49,086 nt of DNA from Cristatella mucedo (GCA_009760855.2 WPIO01000424.1:1-49086); one strand, 5' to 3'; shown: positions 21,842 to 32,683, counted from the stretch's first letter. Made by a program: numbers and translations. Notes: generated by a model from the sequence alone, not told the origin.

Positions 21842-23889
21842 GTAAGATCCGGTTTCCCGTGAAGGAAACTACTATTACCAAGTCAAGCATTTTCTATGTA
21901 CGCGACCGCCGCGCTTTCGCTTCGCGATTGCCAGACACAACGTAGGATTGTATAATTGAGCCATAGACCCTCAAATACAGCTCCACTGGCTAGAAAGACC
22001 GAAGCACATACACCTCGACAAAACGAGTGTGCGAGCTCGTTTTTCTCTGGAGGCACGACTAAGGCATGAAGCCAAAGCCTATGTGCTTATATCACGCACA
22101 GTCTTTGATTGCAGGCTTACAGTGGCTTCCATAGGCCTCCTTCCCCTCATCCAATAAAGTTCAAGTATATTTGCACGTTATCTCCAAGTACGCAGGCCCT
22201 CGGCCGTTGTATATGGAAGCTTTATATGGAATGGCTTTGTCCTAAAAACTAAATTGAGAGCTAATTTAAATTCTCTTTATCCCAAGGAAACGTGAAGTAG
22301 TCTGGGTAAAGACGGGCTTTCGGCCAGGACAGATTGGCTCGCCTACGATCAGCTGTTGCAGACAAGTAGGGCGGGGCGAGCGGACACAGAAGATGGCGAA
22401 GACGCAACTCGGAGGCGAGCGAGGCGACGTGCGTGCCGCGGAGGGCGGTCGTCTGCTACTGAGCCAGAGGCCGGGGGAAGCAATACGCGTTTTTTTATGG
22501 AGCCCACTACCGTAGGTGTGTTATCGCTTGTGATTCGCCTTTCAAAACCTTACAACGCGTAACCTAGCATATATTCTATTTACGATACGACGTAGCGTGC
22601 TGTAAATACATAGACGTGGTGCAGAACCTTAGAAAAAATACGTTATTGGATAAACAAATATGGGTACCCAAATAACATATTAAACCCGGCGTATCCATAC
22701 CTAGGTGTTATTTTCACACATTTTTAAAACTCTGGTCGTGCCTTTAGAATAAACTATTTTGGTTCACGAGTTTTGCAGTGTAAATTTGAAGCTCTGGCAA
22801 TGCTCCAACATTATTCAATCGGCCAGTAATAAAAGTCTAGAGTAATTCAAATAAGTCAATTCAATAAGGGCTAACAGGAAATCAGCTGGAAACATCTACA
22901 ACCGGGAGACCGGTATCTGAAAAGTGGAGCACACGCGACACAATTCTTTAGGTACCCTATTTTTAGTTCAACAGATCGGCTTGATTGAAAACTCAGTGAC
23001 TGCGATGCTTTCGCGGAATTTTAAAGATAGATCATCCCTCTACACGAATGACCAGCTGAATAACAACGGTGAGACATCTATGTTGTTTAAACTTACAACG
23101 AAACCTAATGAACTTACACTAAGATCTGGATGGAGAGCTTTCGGGTGACTACGCATGTGAGCTGATAAGTAGTCGCAGAGGAAGTGTTTTCTGACTGCGC
23201 TCCAGGATGACCTTTGATTTTACCAATTATCTTGATTTTTCTCAAATAAAAATAACGAGGACGCTTATTCCATCAATGAGAGACCAAGAATAGCTAATCA
23301 GTTAAAGGAAAGTTAATTTTGATAGTCTTTAAACATGATATAGAGCTTAACATGCAAGAGCATGGCCTCTGGAATTCCTAATTACATCAAGGTGGCATCG
23401 CTTGTATGATATAAATGGTTACATTTTGGAATACAAAATTGTTGGTAGTGACTCGGACAAACTATATTATTGGAAATAGAAAATATCGTATTCAGGGAAT
23501 AAATATTTAGTAGCATTGTTGGATAAAGCCTTATCAGATGCTCTTAGCACCTCTGAACTGCTTCGGGGCTGATCAACAAATTTGCAACTTAAAGAGCTGC
23601 ACAAAAAATTTCACAAGCTTTCAGATAGTAGCAAAACCTATACAAAGTTCCGAGGGCCGATGTGACACTGATCGGTACCGAGGATAGAGTGCCACATCTG
23701 CATGACTTTTCCTGAATAGCCAAGTTGAGTAGCTCAGCTCGTCATTATTGACGAATTGCATTTTTCATAATGAGTACTGCGTACTTTTATGTGACGTTGA
23801 TGTGCTTACGCTAATGAAGATTATATTAATTGTATACCAAAAAATACAATTTTTACGTATTTAAAATTGTGGTGTTATATATTTTGCAG
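21842..23889 (+). other. intron 2 of the SRCR gene
   Basis: Flanked by GTAAGA and TTTTGCAG. No further exon or repeat is recognised inside. The GC-rich patch at 22350-22480 gives an Arg-rich frame without homology. Confidence 0.5.
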
Positions 23890-24121
23890 TAATGTATTAT
23901 TCACTGAGAGGAGAATATGAAGTATTCAGATCGGTTCAGGATATTAGCGTTGCAAAGAGTTCGAATATAGAAAGCTGGACGATACGGCTGACTGGCCGAG
24001 GTGCGGCGGATAGTGAAGGTCGCATGGAAACTTTCTACGAGGGTCAATGGAATCTCGTGTGCTATACGGATACTTGGTCAAAAAGGGAATCGGAGGTCGC
24101 CTGTCGGCAGCTGAATTACAG
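23890..24121 (+). CDS. SRCR membrane receptor, exon 3 (stalk plus first half of SRCR domain 1)
   Basis: The acceptor ATATTTTGCAG|TA is phase 1 and the donor AATTACAG|GTACGA is phase 2, as in the other first-half SRCR exons here. After a short stalk (VMYYSLRGEYEVFRSVQD) the SRCR signature begins: WTIRLTGRGAADSEGRMETF, YEGQWNLVCYTDTW, ESEVACRQLNYR. It has the usual W-x-LVC and ACRQL motifs, carrying the first and second cysteines of a six-cysteine (group A-like) domain. The second half lies 3 kb downstream at 27182-27375 and joins in phase. Confidence 0.85.
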
Positions 24122-24829
24122 GTACGAAAAATAGTGATAGGATACCTCACAGTACTATTCTTGACTGGTGATACACACGCTCACGAAACTGAATCAATTT
24201 TTTCCGATGATATTTAGTTGAAATTCGACACCTTCAATGCCTTCCAGGAGTCAGTTTAGCAGCCTCGTCTTTTGCAGGTAGCACGTTGGACTGCAAACGA
24301 GCCGAGCCTGCGACTAAAATGCGTCATCATACGTGGCCTCAGTAGACTTATTAAAATTAACTTTGCTTATTAACAATGCTTAGCCTTTCATTCAAGTCGT
24401 CTGACTAAAGGCCAAGCATCTCCCTCTCGGTGCTCTGAACAAGCGAGTGTCACTTCTAAGCAGTCGCTGCAGAAGCTGCCATTCTGGAGTACAGTGTAAT
24501 TGAGTGCAGATTTTCAGGAATAAACTGTTTTCCCAGTCGTCATGTGAATGTCAGAAGCTTCTAAGTATGGACGTAACCGGGCGACAAGCTGGCCCCATCT
24601 GATTGATTAAGTTCATAGGTCCTGGATGAGCTATTTCGCATAGGGTAGCGTTTTTAGAGACCAAGGTTTGTGCAGTAAAGAACAACATCTAGTATGAGCG
24701 GCTGGCAGACCTCGTTAAATTGATGATGGCACAGCTACACATCGAGTTAGCCATCAGCTAACAATTCGTCGCATCTCTAGATGATAATTCAGCAGCTTCC
24801 AAATAGCTCCAATATGTACTTTCTCACAG

Positions 24830-25240
24830 CTCTTGAAGGCGAAAGCCAAAGCTGACATCTTCATTGGACCACAGATGAAAAAGATCGCAGAGTGTGCCAA
24901 ACTCGTTTGAAAGCTGAACCGAAAAATGAAAGAGTCATTGAACTTTTTAGTCGCAGTGGTTAGTGGCTTTCTGTGCGGTCACAAAGCTGAAAACTGTGAA
25001 CAGCCAGTTGTTGTTGAAGGGTCTCATGAAGAAGCATGCCAATTAATGGGCTACAGAATATCCCTCAAATGCCAAATCTTTAATGGTTAAATTAAAAACT
25101 AAATGAAATCATGGGAGCTTACCCAGCAGAGCAACGGGTCTCCCCTCGCCGGGGTTTAATTAACTTTGAGCATCATTGCCTAATATAGCGTAAAGAAAAC
25201 GTGAGAGGTTCATGCGTGGATGCTATTTCAAGAAAGCAAT
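24830..25240 (+). pseudogene. fragment of a widespread invertebrate transposon-associated protein
   Basis: Broken frames read LKAKAKADIFIGPQMKKIAEC, then KESLNFLVAVVSGFLCGHKAENC, GYRISLKCQIF and EIMGAYPAEQR. This combination (KADIF-GPQ, FVAVV-GFL-HKAEN, RISLK, MGAY-EQ) resembles a protein I know as multi-copy and transposon-linked in hydra, insects and other invertebrates. I cannot name the transposon superfamily. There are stops after AKLV and after FNG, and two frames are used. A 54-codon ATG frame at 24928-25092 looks superficially like a small secreted Cys-rich protein, but it is part of this remnant. Confidence 0.45.
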
Positions 25241-25884
25241 TTGCACTGTAGCCTAAAATCTGGAAAATGTACTCATTTCTTAACCATTTTGGTGGTTCGG
25301 CGTTTAAAACGTCAGTGTAAACACAACAATTTTGATTAATTTGCTGTTCTTTCTGACTAAATGTTAACTATAAGACGTGAAACTCCTATTGCTCTCAATC
25401 TCGGAGATTGGTTACTTTCAATGTAGTCATTATTTGCTCCTAGCAGATTTACAAAGTATCGCTAAATACGAAGTGGCCAAGATTGTTTTACTTGGTTTAG
25501 CTAGATCGTTAAGGAATCCTATATTAAATTCCCTTCAAACTAAAGCAAGTACTATTGGTAGAATTTTTTTAAAGGATGCGATAAACAATGGCATGGTTTC
25601 TTTTGAAGCCTTCAGTTAGAATAAAAGGAAACCAATTTCTTGAAACAGCAATCCAATGATATAAAGCTATCAAAAGGTAGCAAATTTAGTGAGACAATTT
25701 GGAAGAACACGAGTCATAATTATCACGTGAGATGTTCAGCAGAGGGCCGAGGCTGTGAAAGCTCTCCAGATCGGTTTCGGCACGGCGTTTTCTGTAATTA
25801 TTGCAAGTAGTGACCTTTAAGTTCGCCAGACTGGTAGAAAGCTGAGAGTGGCAGGCCTACTCTACACAAAGCAGAGTCATGGAT

Positions 25885-26035
25885 TGGCAAACTGGTGAAG
25901 GTGCTCCCCTTAGTGACTTTGGTCGCACTGAATGCATTTGAAGACGAGGTCACGGGCTCGAGCCCCATGGTATATGTGAAGCGCCTGAATCGAGATTAAT
26001 TTCCCTCAGGGTGCTAAGCAAATAAATCCTCTATC
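25885..26035 (+). mobile_element. tRNA-derived SINE with a LINE B-like tail
   Basis: A tRNA-like head (TAGTGACTTTGG as A box, GGGCTCGAGCCCC as B box at about 25954-25966) is followed by GAAGCGCCTGAATCGAGATTAATTTCCCTCAGGGTGCTAAGCAAATAAATC. This tail resembles the family B LINE end at 19189-19240. Sharing a 3' end with a resident LINE is the known arrangement that lets a SINE use that LINE's RT. Confidence 0.5.
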
Positions 26036-27181
26036 CATTGCCTGGCCGAAGACAGGCTCGCGACCTAGTAGCTTCGAGGCGATGGATCTCGGCCTATCGT
26101 TCAGGGCATGATCGGTTCACCAACCACAAATACGTAGAAGTGCTACGTACTGGATGCTGCCTGAAGCCACTCCAACCCCCAGCAGGGGTGAATATCTGTA
26201 TAGAGCTACAGAGACTGTGAGCCGGAAGTGCAGACCTATGCTGCAGCCGATCAGGGCCCAGCACACTTGGGTCCCCAGTCGCCTAATCCGGGCACTGTCG
26301 GCAGCTGTCGCCTGCTTCGTCAGATGTCAAAAGCTCGTCCCTGCTTGCCACTGGTCTTCCCTCTAGCCGGACCTGGTCATCGACGTCTGGGGCTGAAGTG
26401 ACGATCGTCTGGTAAAGCTGGCAGTGCCATTCGAGTGAGACCCGTGGTGGCAGTGTCCAGGGTGGCTGCTCCCCTGGAGCAAGGTGTGGGAAAGTGCTCA
26501 CTCGCAGTCAGCAGCAAACTGCTGGCCTCAGGCTGCCCGTCTGCTGTCTGCTTCGGGTCGACACTTTAGATAGCCAGGGCCTCTCAGATGCTATTCACTG
26601 GATATATTAGCACCATCGTTGCTGACCTGAGCAGCCAGCAAGCTGACTGAGTGACATTGGGATGCCTGGAAAGGGAGCTACCATTCAATCTATTTCGGTG
26701 GTAAAATGTACTCATTAAAACAATTCATTCACACTGACAGGCAGGCGAGCCCTCTGCTCATGGACTAGCATTTCTTTGCAGTTGCCAAAGGCCCTCATTC
26801 GTTAATAAATAATAACACAGGGGCCGCAGCATTGCTCCACACAACACGACTCTGCTTGAGCTGCAGCACTGGGCATGCAAACGCACTCGTCCTCAATTAT
26901 TGGGTGTGGGAAAAGACACTGGCTGGGCGAAACCTGGCACAGTCACACGGTGCCAGCTATGACGATTTGCATTTAAAGCCTGGTACCAGTTCGGCTATCA
27001 TTGTGAGCCTACGTGAAGGAACACACTAACTGCCAGCAGTTAATGGATGCTTTCATCCGAAAACACAGTCTGTGAGAGCTTCCCACTTTTTCTTTAATCA
27101 TTCGGATGACATTTCCAACGACACACAGCTTAGAGGAATCTGTCACAGGACATTTGCCGTTAAATTTGGCTTTCGTTTCAG

Positions 27182-27375
27182 CTCCGTGTTGCTGATGAAG
27201 GCTGCACAGGCAGACGATGCAGACAATGTAGTTACAATATCGAGTGCAAATGCATGCGGAGGCTCCGAGCCTACCCTGCGACATTGCAAGCTACAAATCG
27301 TTTCTCAACATGCCTGCGAAAACCACACCGTGCTTTACCTGAGCTGTCGGCCACCATCAGAGATCATCCAAACAG
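27182..27375 (+). CDS. SRCR membrane receptor, exon 4 (second half of SRCR domain 1)
   Basis: The acceptor GGCTTTCGTTTCAG|C is phase 2 and the donor CAAACAG|GTAAGA is phase 1, both matching the partner exon at 23890. It encodes SVLLMKAAQADD, NVVTISSANACGGSEPTLRHC, SQHACENHTVLYLSC, then a short linker RPPSEIIQTG. The four cysteines complete the six of domain 1. The usual WGxxxC motif before the penultimate Cys is replaced by VSQHAC, so the domain is divergent but keeps Cys spacing. One N-glycosylation sequon (ENHT) is present. Confidence 0.85.
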
Positions 27376-27784
27376 GTAAGAGAAGTAAATATTCATAGAT
27401 TCATTGTGCCATAAAAAATTGCATGATTTGAAAGAGTTTTTATGCTATTTAAGCCTTGTGCTATATACAATGGCATAACTTAACTGTATTTTTATTTTTT
27501 TTATGCCAATGCTGGCACTTGCTAGCACTCTTGCTGCTCAGTAACTTCGATTACGGGTTGGAAAGAGTGAGAGAGAAACTCTTGATATTCAGGGGCAGCT
27601 CTCTCTTCTAGAATCACAATATGCTGGTTGTTCTATGTGATAAATCTGCACAGCAACACTAGAGAGCTAAATCAGCTACTGTGCAATCTGGATTGGTTAA
27701 AAGTAGGGACAAGATTATTGGACACAATCTTAACCTCTCGATATTTAGTTTTAGCTCGTAACTGCAATTTTTCATTACTTTTTG

Positions 27785-28870
27785 TTTAGTGCTAGTTACT
27801 AACGCACTAACCCGGAAGTACATAACTCACTAGATTAAAAGTTAGCCATCACTATAGAATAGAGGCAGCATGCATAGGGTCAGCATGCATAAGCACACAA
27901 AGAACAAATCACAAGGACCTACTAAATGTTGGAGTAAGCAAGTGGGTTTAAAGCTTGGCTTTAAATATCGTCAAGTCAGGGGTTGTCGTGATGTCAGTCG
28001 TGAGTCAGTACCAAGCTGTGAGACCATACCTACTAAACGAGGTCTCCAAAGGATTTGAGGTTCACTGAGGATTTGAGTCGGAAACCAACAAGTGAGTTAC
28101 AGAACCTTGAGTTCGATATGCTGCTCGACTTGGAGCCAGCGCAGCTCGTCTAGAAGTAGTGTGATGTGGCAACTGCAATGCTTCAGACAGCCTAGCTGTA
28201 GAGCTTTTCACCAACTGCAAGCCCATGATTGCGCATGCCCGTAGACCAGCAAGCAGTGAGACCCAGAAGTTGAGACTGGATGTCCTAAGTGAATGGACTG
28301 ATTCGGATGTCCCTGTCTAACAGAAGCTAAATTTTAGCAATCCTATTTAGCTGAAAGTCGGCATTTAAGGGGCATGCTTGATCTAGCACAGGCAAAACAC
28401 GACTGACTTGATTGTGAAGCTGATATTGTCGTTTACTGAAAGGTCACTTAGTAACAGGAAACCTCGACTTCGTGCAAATCCAAGAGGAGATATGCTGCAG
28501 AGTATCTTTTGAGTGATTAGTTATAATATCAGAGTCACACTTGGTCTACCCGGAACTAGTAAGTAGCTTTTATTGTCATAGAATATTAAAAGTTGGTTGC
28601 CATTAAAGTATGGACGTCAGCAATGCATGCAGTAAGGAAGTTGAGAGAATTCAACATGCTGAAGGCTGTGAGAGACCAAAGCAAAGTTATAACTATGTGG
28701 CATTTGCATAGAAGTGAAAGTGAAGATTGTACTTGTTGACTACATCGGGACGAGAGTGAGTATTTTCTGTGAAAAGTAGCGACGAAGTATTGAACCCTGA
28801 AGTATCCGCCACCCATACTCAATTGGATCCTTGGATGATCTTTGTGTGTTCGCATAAACACTCCAGAGTT
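27785..28870 (-). mobile_element. LINE family C 3' half, decayed
   Basis: TTTAGTGCTAGTTACTAACGCACTAACC..ACTCACTAGATTAAAAGTTAGCC at the left recurs at 39716-39795. The next 600 bp (GGTCAGCATGCATAAGCACACAAAGAACAAATCACA.., GTCAAGTCAGGGG.., AGAAGTAGTGTGATGTGGCAACTGCAATGCTT) recur at 41535-41900. In minus-strand translation these are the thumb and C-terminal region of an L2-like RT, continuing as badly decayed RT to about 28870. Confidence 0.6.
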
Positions 28871-29031
28871 TACTACTGAGATAGGATCTACATCAATTCA
28901 GTGCAGTGCAGGACAGTGCAGGTGATGCCCAGTCGAGTTGAGAAGCTAGTCACTCACAACTCATTTCAATGTCTATGATCAGAGCAGTAGAAGAGATATT
29001 GGGAATAAGTTGCTGAAGTTGTCTTGGTCTG

Positions 29032-29163
29032 GTATTGCTTTCTTAATTAATGAACTAGCTGCAGCTTTTGGTCATGACCCTGCAGCTTTTTGGAAAGCTG
29101 CAGGGTCATGACCTGAGCGCATCTTAGTTATCCATGGCAGCACGAGATCTATGCATAGTTGAA
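29032..29163. repeat. left direct repeat flanking LINE A (contains hairpin)
   Basis: Matches 30116-30226 from GTATTGCTTTCTTAATTAATGAACTA through CTGCAGGGTCATGACCTGAGCGCATCTTAGTTAT to GCATAGTTGAA. It is longer than the right copy by an internal segment of about 20 bp that extends the hairpin arms. Confidence 0.85.
29070..29113. repeat. perfect inverted repeat, 20-bp arms, 4-bp loop
   Basis: Arm 29070-29089 is the exact reverse complement of 29094-29113, with loop TTGG. In the right direct repeat the corresponding hairpin has only 10-bp arms (CTGCAGCTTT/AAAGCTGCAG, about 30142-30165). Confidence 0.95.
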
Positions 29164-30115
29164 CTTCCTGAAATTAAATGACGATAAAACCGAACTGCTG
29201 CTCATAGGACACCCTAAGCGTGTAGCAGCAGGATTAAAAGGCTTTGCTGTTCTACTAGGTGATGCTATTGTGTGACTTTCACCACGTGCTCGACATCTAG
29301 GTGTCGTGTTCCACTGCTGCCTCAATTTCAAAAGCTTCATTCAGAAGACTGCCTCTACAGCTAGCCATCACATCCGATCCCTATTCAAGATTAGAAGCTG
29401 TCTCCCACAGTGGTTTGTAAAAAAATTTAACTAGCTCTTTAGTTCTGTCTCGGCTTGATTATTGTAATTTCCTTTTGGCTGGGCTACCAAAGAAAGCTAT
29501 TATGCCACTACAGCGGACTTTGAATATGGCTGCAAGGCTGGTCTTCAAGTCCCAGCGGTTCGAGCACGTGTCACCTCTGCTGAAGGATGGTTGCCGGTTG
29601 AGCAAAGGATACAGAGCAAAGTTCTTACGCTGACCCACAAGGCCCACCACGGCATGGCTCCTTCGTACCTAGTTGAACTGCTGCATCAGTTTCAGCCTGC
29701 TCGCGCCCTCAGGTCCTGTGCGGACAATAAATTAGCTGTCCCATTCCTCCGCTTAAAGACAGTTGGCGACAGAAGCTTTAGCTCTGCAGGTCCTAGACTG
29801 TGGAACTCGCTTCCACAATTCTTACGCAACGACATTTACTCTCCAACTGCCGACTATGGCACATCGTTTTTCAGCGGTCCTGAACTGCTACTTCTATGCT
29901 ACTCACTACCTCAACTGCTCTCCTAACTCTGCTATGCTTCCCACTTTCTCTTTGTTGCGTGAGACGAAGTCTGTTGGCTACCGAATGCGTACCGAAAGCC
30001 GCTTACGCTGTGAGTACGCTATGCAAAACTCTCCTGCGTGTAACACCCACATGGTCTTTATGACTTTGTGGAGTTACTGACAGAGATACATTACATTTCA
30101 TTACATTACATTGAA
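29158..30115 (+). mobile_element. LINE family A, young 5'-truncated copy
   Basis: It begins in the middle of the RT (NFLKLNDDKTELLLIGHPKR) and runs to the family end GACTTTGTGGAGTTACTGACAGAGATACATTACATTTCATTACATTACATT. Residues are nearly identical to the open frame at 13379-14845. It carries a stop after DAIV, a small deletion near LKELGWL and a +1 shift near 29874, so it is not coding. An open stretch remains at 29591-29926. Confidence 0.9.
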
Positions 30116-30226
30116 GTATTGCTTTCTTAATTAATGAACTAACTGCAGCTTTTTAGAAAGCTGCAGGGTCATGACCTGAGCGCATCTTAGTTATACAGGT
30201 CAGCACAATATAAAGGCATAGTTGAA
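30116..30226. repeat. right direct repeat flanking LINE A
   Basis: Copy of 29032-29163, about 90% identical outside the hairpin difference. It begins directly after the ACATT tail of the LINE. Confidence 0.85.
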
Positions 30227-31406
30227 GTACTACAGTGATAATAAGATCAAAGCTCTTCATCGCAAGCTTGAAAGTGAGGCATTGTCGAAGCTGCAGCTCC
30301 TACTTTTACAGCAGCTCCTGCTTTTAAGCTGTGGTCAGGGTTTAAACCGTGTCTCCACTTGTTCTCAAAGTAAATGATTGATTCGCAATGCCAAGCTCAA
30401 TTCGATGTCCTCTCGCGGGCGAGACACTACTGGTCACATTGTTCTAACTAACTCAACCAGACCCTCATGCTCAACTCAATAAAGAATCACCTGCTTCACG
30501 ATCGCCTAACTTGATGCTGGGCTTGCACATTTACACTGACAGAGTTGCAAGACGTACGTGTGTGGCTGCTGCTAACATCGAAGATGCCACACATTGCGCA
30601 GCAGCTATTTAGGCAAATTGTGGTACCTCCTTCACTCAGCTGTTTCAGTAGAGCTAATATGGGCGATGCTTACCTGTGAGTTGGGACACGACGAGGGACA
30701 TCGCTAGTCTGGAGAAGTGAAGAACAGCTTCGGTAATCGGCTCTGCGGTTTGCTGCCACGGTTCCATTGCTATTGCTGCCAAGGCGGCTGCTGGTGCTGC
30801 CACTACTGCTGCAGCTTTGTCTGTCGTCACTGAAGCGATAGGCCTACTATCTACTTACGGTTGGTTCTTAGCATGGCGATTGCTGCAGAAATGATTGCTT
30901 AAGCCAGTCGGTGGACAGTCAGCCATGGTCTATTGAAAGCCTTTTCAAGCATTGCACTTTATCGTACGAGAATCCAGGTAACGTCTGGATTTAAACTGCT
31001 GGCTATCTGAAAACGACAGTGTGAATATTCAGTCGACCAAACTCGTCCAGGACATTGACTGGAGTTGTGTTAAGCCAAAGCAGCAGCCAGGATTTAGCCA
31101 AAACTTTTTTAGCCAAAGCCCATTTCATTTTGCTTAGCAGATTCGTGAGAAGGAGAGTATCCTGCAAGTTGTTCAGAAAATCCCTAACCCCTGCAATAGG
31201 ACCCTGAAGTTCGGCATAGATGTTCCTCATTCTTTCACCTTCCATCTACCTGCAATACAACTTGTGGTTCGTTCTAATCCTCTTGGGGAGACCATCGTTC
31301 ATACATATGCGTATAAATGTGTCTGCAAACCTCTAAGACCTATAACAGGTCTCAGACATTTACGACATCCACGTTCCAGAGGTACCGGCGATTGGTTCAA
31401 TTATAG

Positions 31407-31469
31407 CTGGTGCAGGAGGAGCCACAACGAATCTGCCAAAGTCTGGAGCAGCTTTATCGACTAACTCAG
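31407..31469 (+). CDS. candidate linker exon, copy 1
   Basis: The acceptor TTCAATTATAG|CT is phase 1 and the donor AACTCAG|GTCTCT is phase 1. The 63 nt encode about 21 residues, AGAGGATTNLPKSGAALST plus NSG. A Gly/Ala/Ser/Thr-rich peptide between SRCR domains fits a flexible, O-glycosylatable linker. It is the most diverged of the three copies with both splice sites. Coding use is inferred from phase, size and context; no transcript was seen. Confidence 0.45.
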
Positions 31470-31696
31470 GTCTCTGTGGCATGCAGCTGCTGCTGCATCT
31501 ATGCTGCTTCCTTGCTGCTCCCATTGCCTCGGCTGCTGTTGCTTCCATTGCTGCTTCCCTTTACTGCTGCTTCTTTGTTGCTGCTTCCTTCCTGTTCCCA
31601 TTGCCTCGGCTGCTGTTGCTTCAGTTGCTGCTTCGTTGCTGCTGCTGATGTTTACATAGGTGCCACTGCTAGTCCTGGCGATTGCTTGAATTTTAG

Positions 31697-31759
31697 CTGG
31701 AACCGGAGGAGTTGCCACAAGTCGGCCCACGTCTGGAGCAGCTTTATTAATAAGCTCAG
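31697..31759 (+). CDS. candidate linker exon, copy 2
   Basis: The acceptor TTGAATTTTAG|CT is phase 1 and the donor AGCTCAG|GTCTGT is phase 1. The 63 nt encode AGTGGVATSRPTSGAALLI plus SSG. Upstream lie a CTGCTT-rich stretch and the conserved lead-in CATAGGTGCCACTGCTAGTCCTGGCGATTGC. As a phase 1/1 exon it can be included or skipped without changing frame. Confidence 0.5.
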
Positions 31760-31864
31760 GTCTGTGGCCTGCCGCTGCTGGTGCTACAGCTTCCTTGCTG
31801 GTCCTGTTGCCTCGGCTGCTGTTGCTTCCATTACTGCTTCTCTGCTGCTGCTGGTTTTTTCATA

Positions 31865-32436
31865 TGTGTGTTTGTAAGTTCTTTTGAAATGGGGTCAAGT
31901 CAGGAGACGTTCTGACCCAAGTCGGGAGGGAGTTCCATGCTTTTGGAGCATGCGAACTGAATGCACGATCTCCATAGGATTTGAGGTTTGTACGAGGTAG
32001 TGGTAAACGGTTGAATTCCGAAAAGTGGGTGGTACGATGCTTGGCATGGTGGGGGGAGTAGATTTGAGAGATAGACTGTAGCCAAAGAATGAAGTGACCT
32101 AAAAGTGAGCGACACAACTTTGAAGTCAATCCGTTGCTTGACTGGTAGCCAGTGCCGGTCGGTGAGAAGTGGTGTGATATGGCAACTGCCACACTTACGA
32201 CAGACAAGCCTACCTGCAGAGTTTCCCACAACCTGCAAACGCCGTGCCGGTATGCCAGCAAGCAGCAAGTTACAGAAGTCAAGTCGGGATGTCACAAATG
32301 CATGGACCAACTTAGACGTGGTATCCTTATCTAACCAAGCCCGGATTTTAGCCATGTTATGTAGCTGAAAGTAGGTAGATTTGACTGTAGAGCTGATGTG
32401 ATCGTCTAATGAGAGGTCACTGCTGCAGGTGCTTTG
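31865..32436 (-). mobile_element. LINE family B fragment inserted in the linker exon array
   Basis: The minus strand reads SDLSLDDHISSTVKSTYFQLHNMAKI, TSKLVHAFVTSRLDFCNLLLAG, RLVCRKCGSCHITPLLTDRHWLPVKQ, IDFKVVSLTFRSLHSLATVYLSNLL, then PRTNLKSYGDRAFSSHAPKAWNSLP and LTPFQKNLQTHI. This is the C-terminal third of an L2-like RT ORF. It carries one or two frameshifts and no long tail. It separates linker copies 2 and 3, and the conserved lead-in resumes at 32437. The matching frame at 31900-32511 is an ORF of this element, not a host gene. Confidence 0.8.
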
Positions 32437-32477
32437 ATAGGTGCCACTGCTAGTCCTGGCGATTGCTTGAATTTTAG

Positions 32478-32540
32478 CTGGAACAGGAGGAGTTGCCACA
32501 AGTCGGCCCACGTCTGGAGCAGCTTTATCGACGAGCTCTG
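32478..32540 (+). CDS. candidate linker exon, copy 3
   Basis: The acceptor TTGAATTTTAG|CT is phase 1 and the donor AGCTCTG|GTCTGT is phase 1. The 63 nt encode AGTGGVATSRPTSGAALST plus SSG. It is almost identical to copy 2, pointing to recent duplication or conversion. Confidence 0.5.
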
Positions 32541-32683
32541 GTCTGTGGCCTGCTGCTGCTGCAGCTACAGCTTCCTTGCTGCTCCCATTGCCTGGGCTGC
32601 TGTTGCTTTCATTGCTGCTTCGTTGCTGCTTCTTCTGCTTTCATAGGTGCCACTGCTATTCATGGTGATTGCTTGAATATTAG

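Larger units (their letters stand above)
24122..27181 (+). other. intron inside SRCR domain 1
   Basis: 3.06 kb, GTACGA to TTTCGTTTCAG. It holds a decayed transposon-protein fragment (24830-25240) and a tRNA-like SINE (25885-26035). The rest is unassigned, including an open frame at 25377-25619 and GC-richer sequence at 26040-26560. Confidence 0.6.
27376..31406 (+). other. intron region between SRCR domain 1 and the linker exon array
   Basis: It starts with GTAAGA. It holds LINE family C fragments on the minus strand (27785-28870), a LINE A insertion between long direct repeats (29032-30226), and unassigned sequence at 27400-27780 and 30230-31370. No SRCR exon was seen inside. Confidence 0.5.

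Noticed and set aside
22356-22562. Arg-rich frame in a GC-rich patch of intron 2
   Set aside because: Low complexity, and it would break the exon 2 to exon 3 phase.
25005-25070. EEACQLMGYR as part of an SRCR domain
   Set aside because: It resembles ACRQLGY only over a few residues. There is no upstream WG-VC part or phase-2 donor, and it fits the transposon relic better.
24928-25092. 54-codon ATG frame resembling a small secreted cysteine-rich peptide
   Set aside because: The surrounding frames continue the same similarity to a transposon-linked protein, so it is a slice of that relic.
31410-31877. 155-codon plus-strand frame rich in Leu/Cys
   Set aside because: It reads through linker exon 1, its donor and the CTGCTG-rich intron in a different frame from the linker peptide. 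It is composition, not a gene.
31900-32511. 203-codon minus-strand frame as a host gene
   Set aside because: Most of it is the RT C-terminus of an inserted LINE. The first part is simply the antisense of the linker unit.
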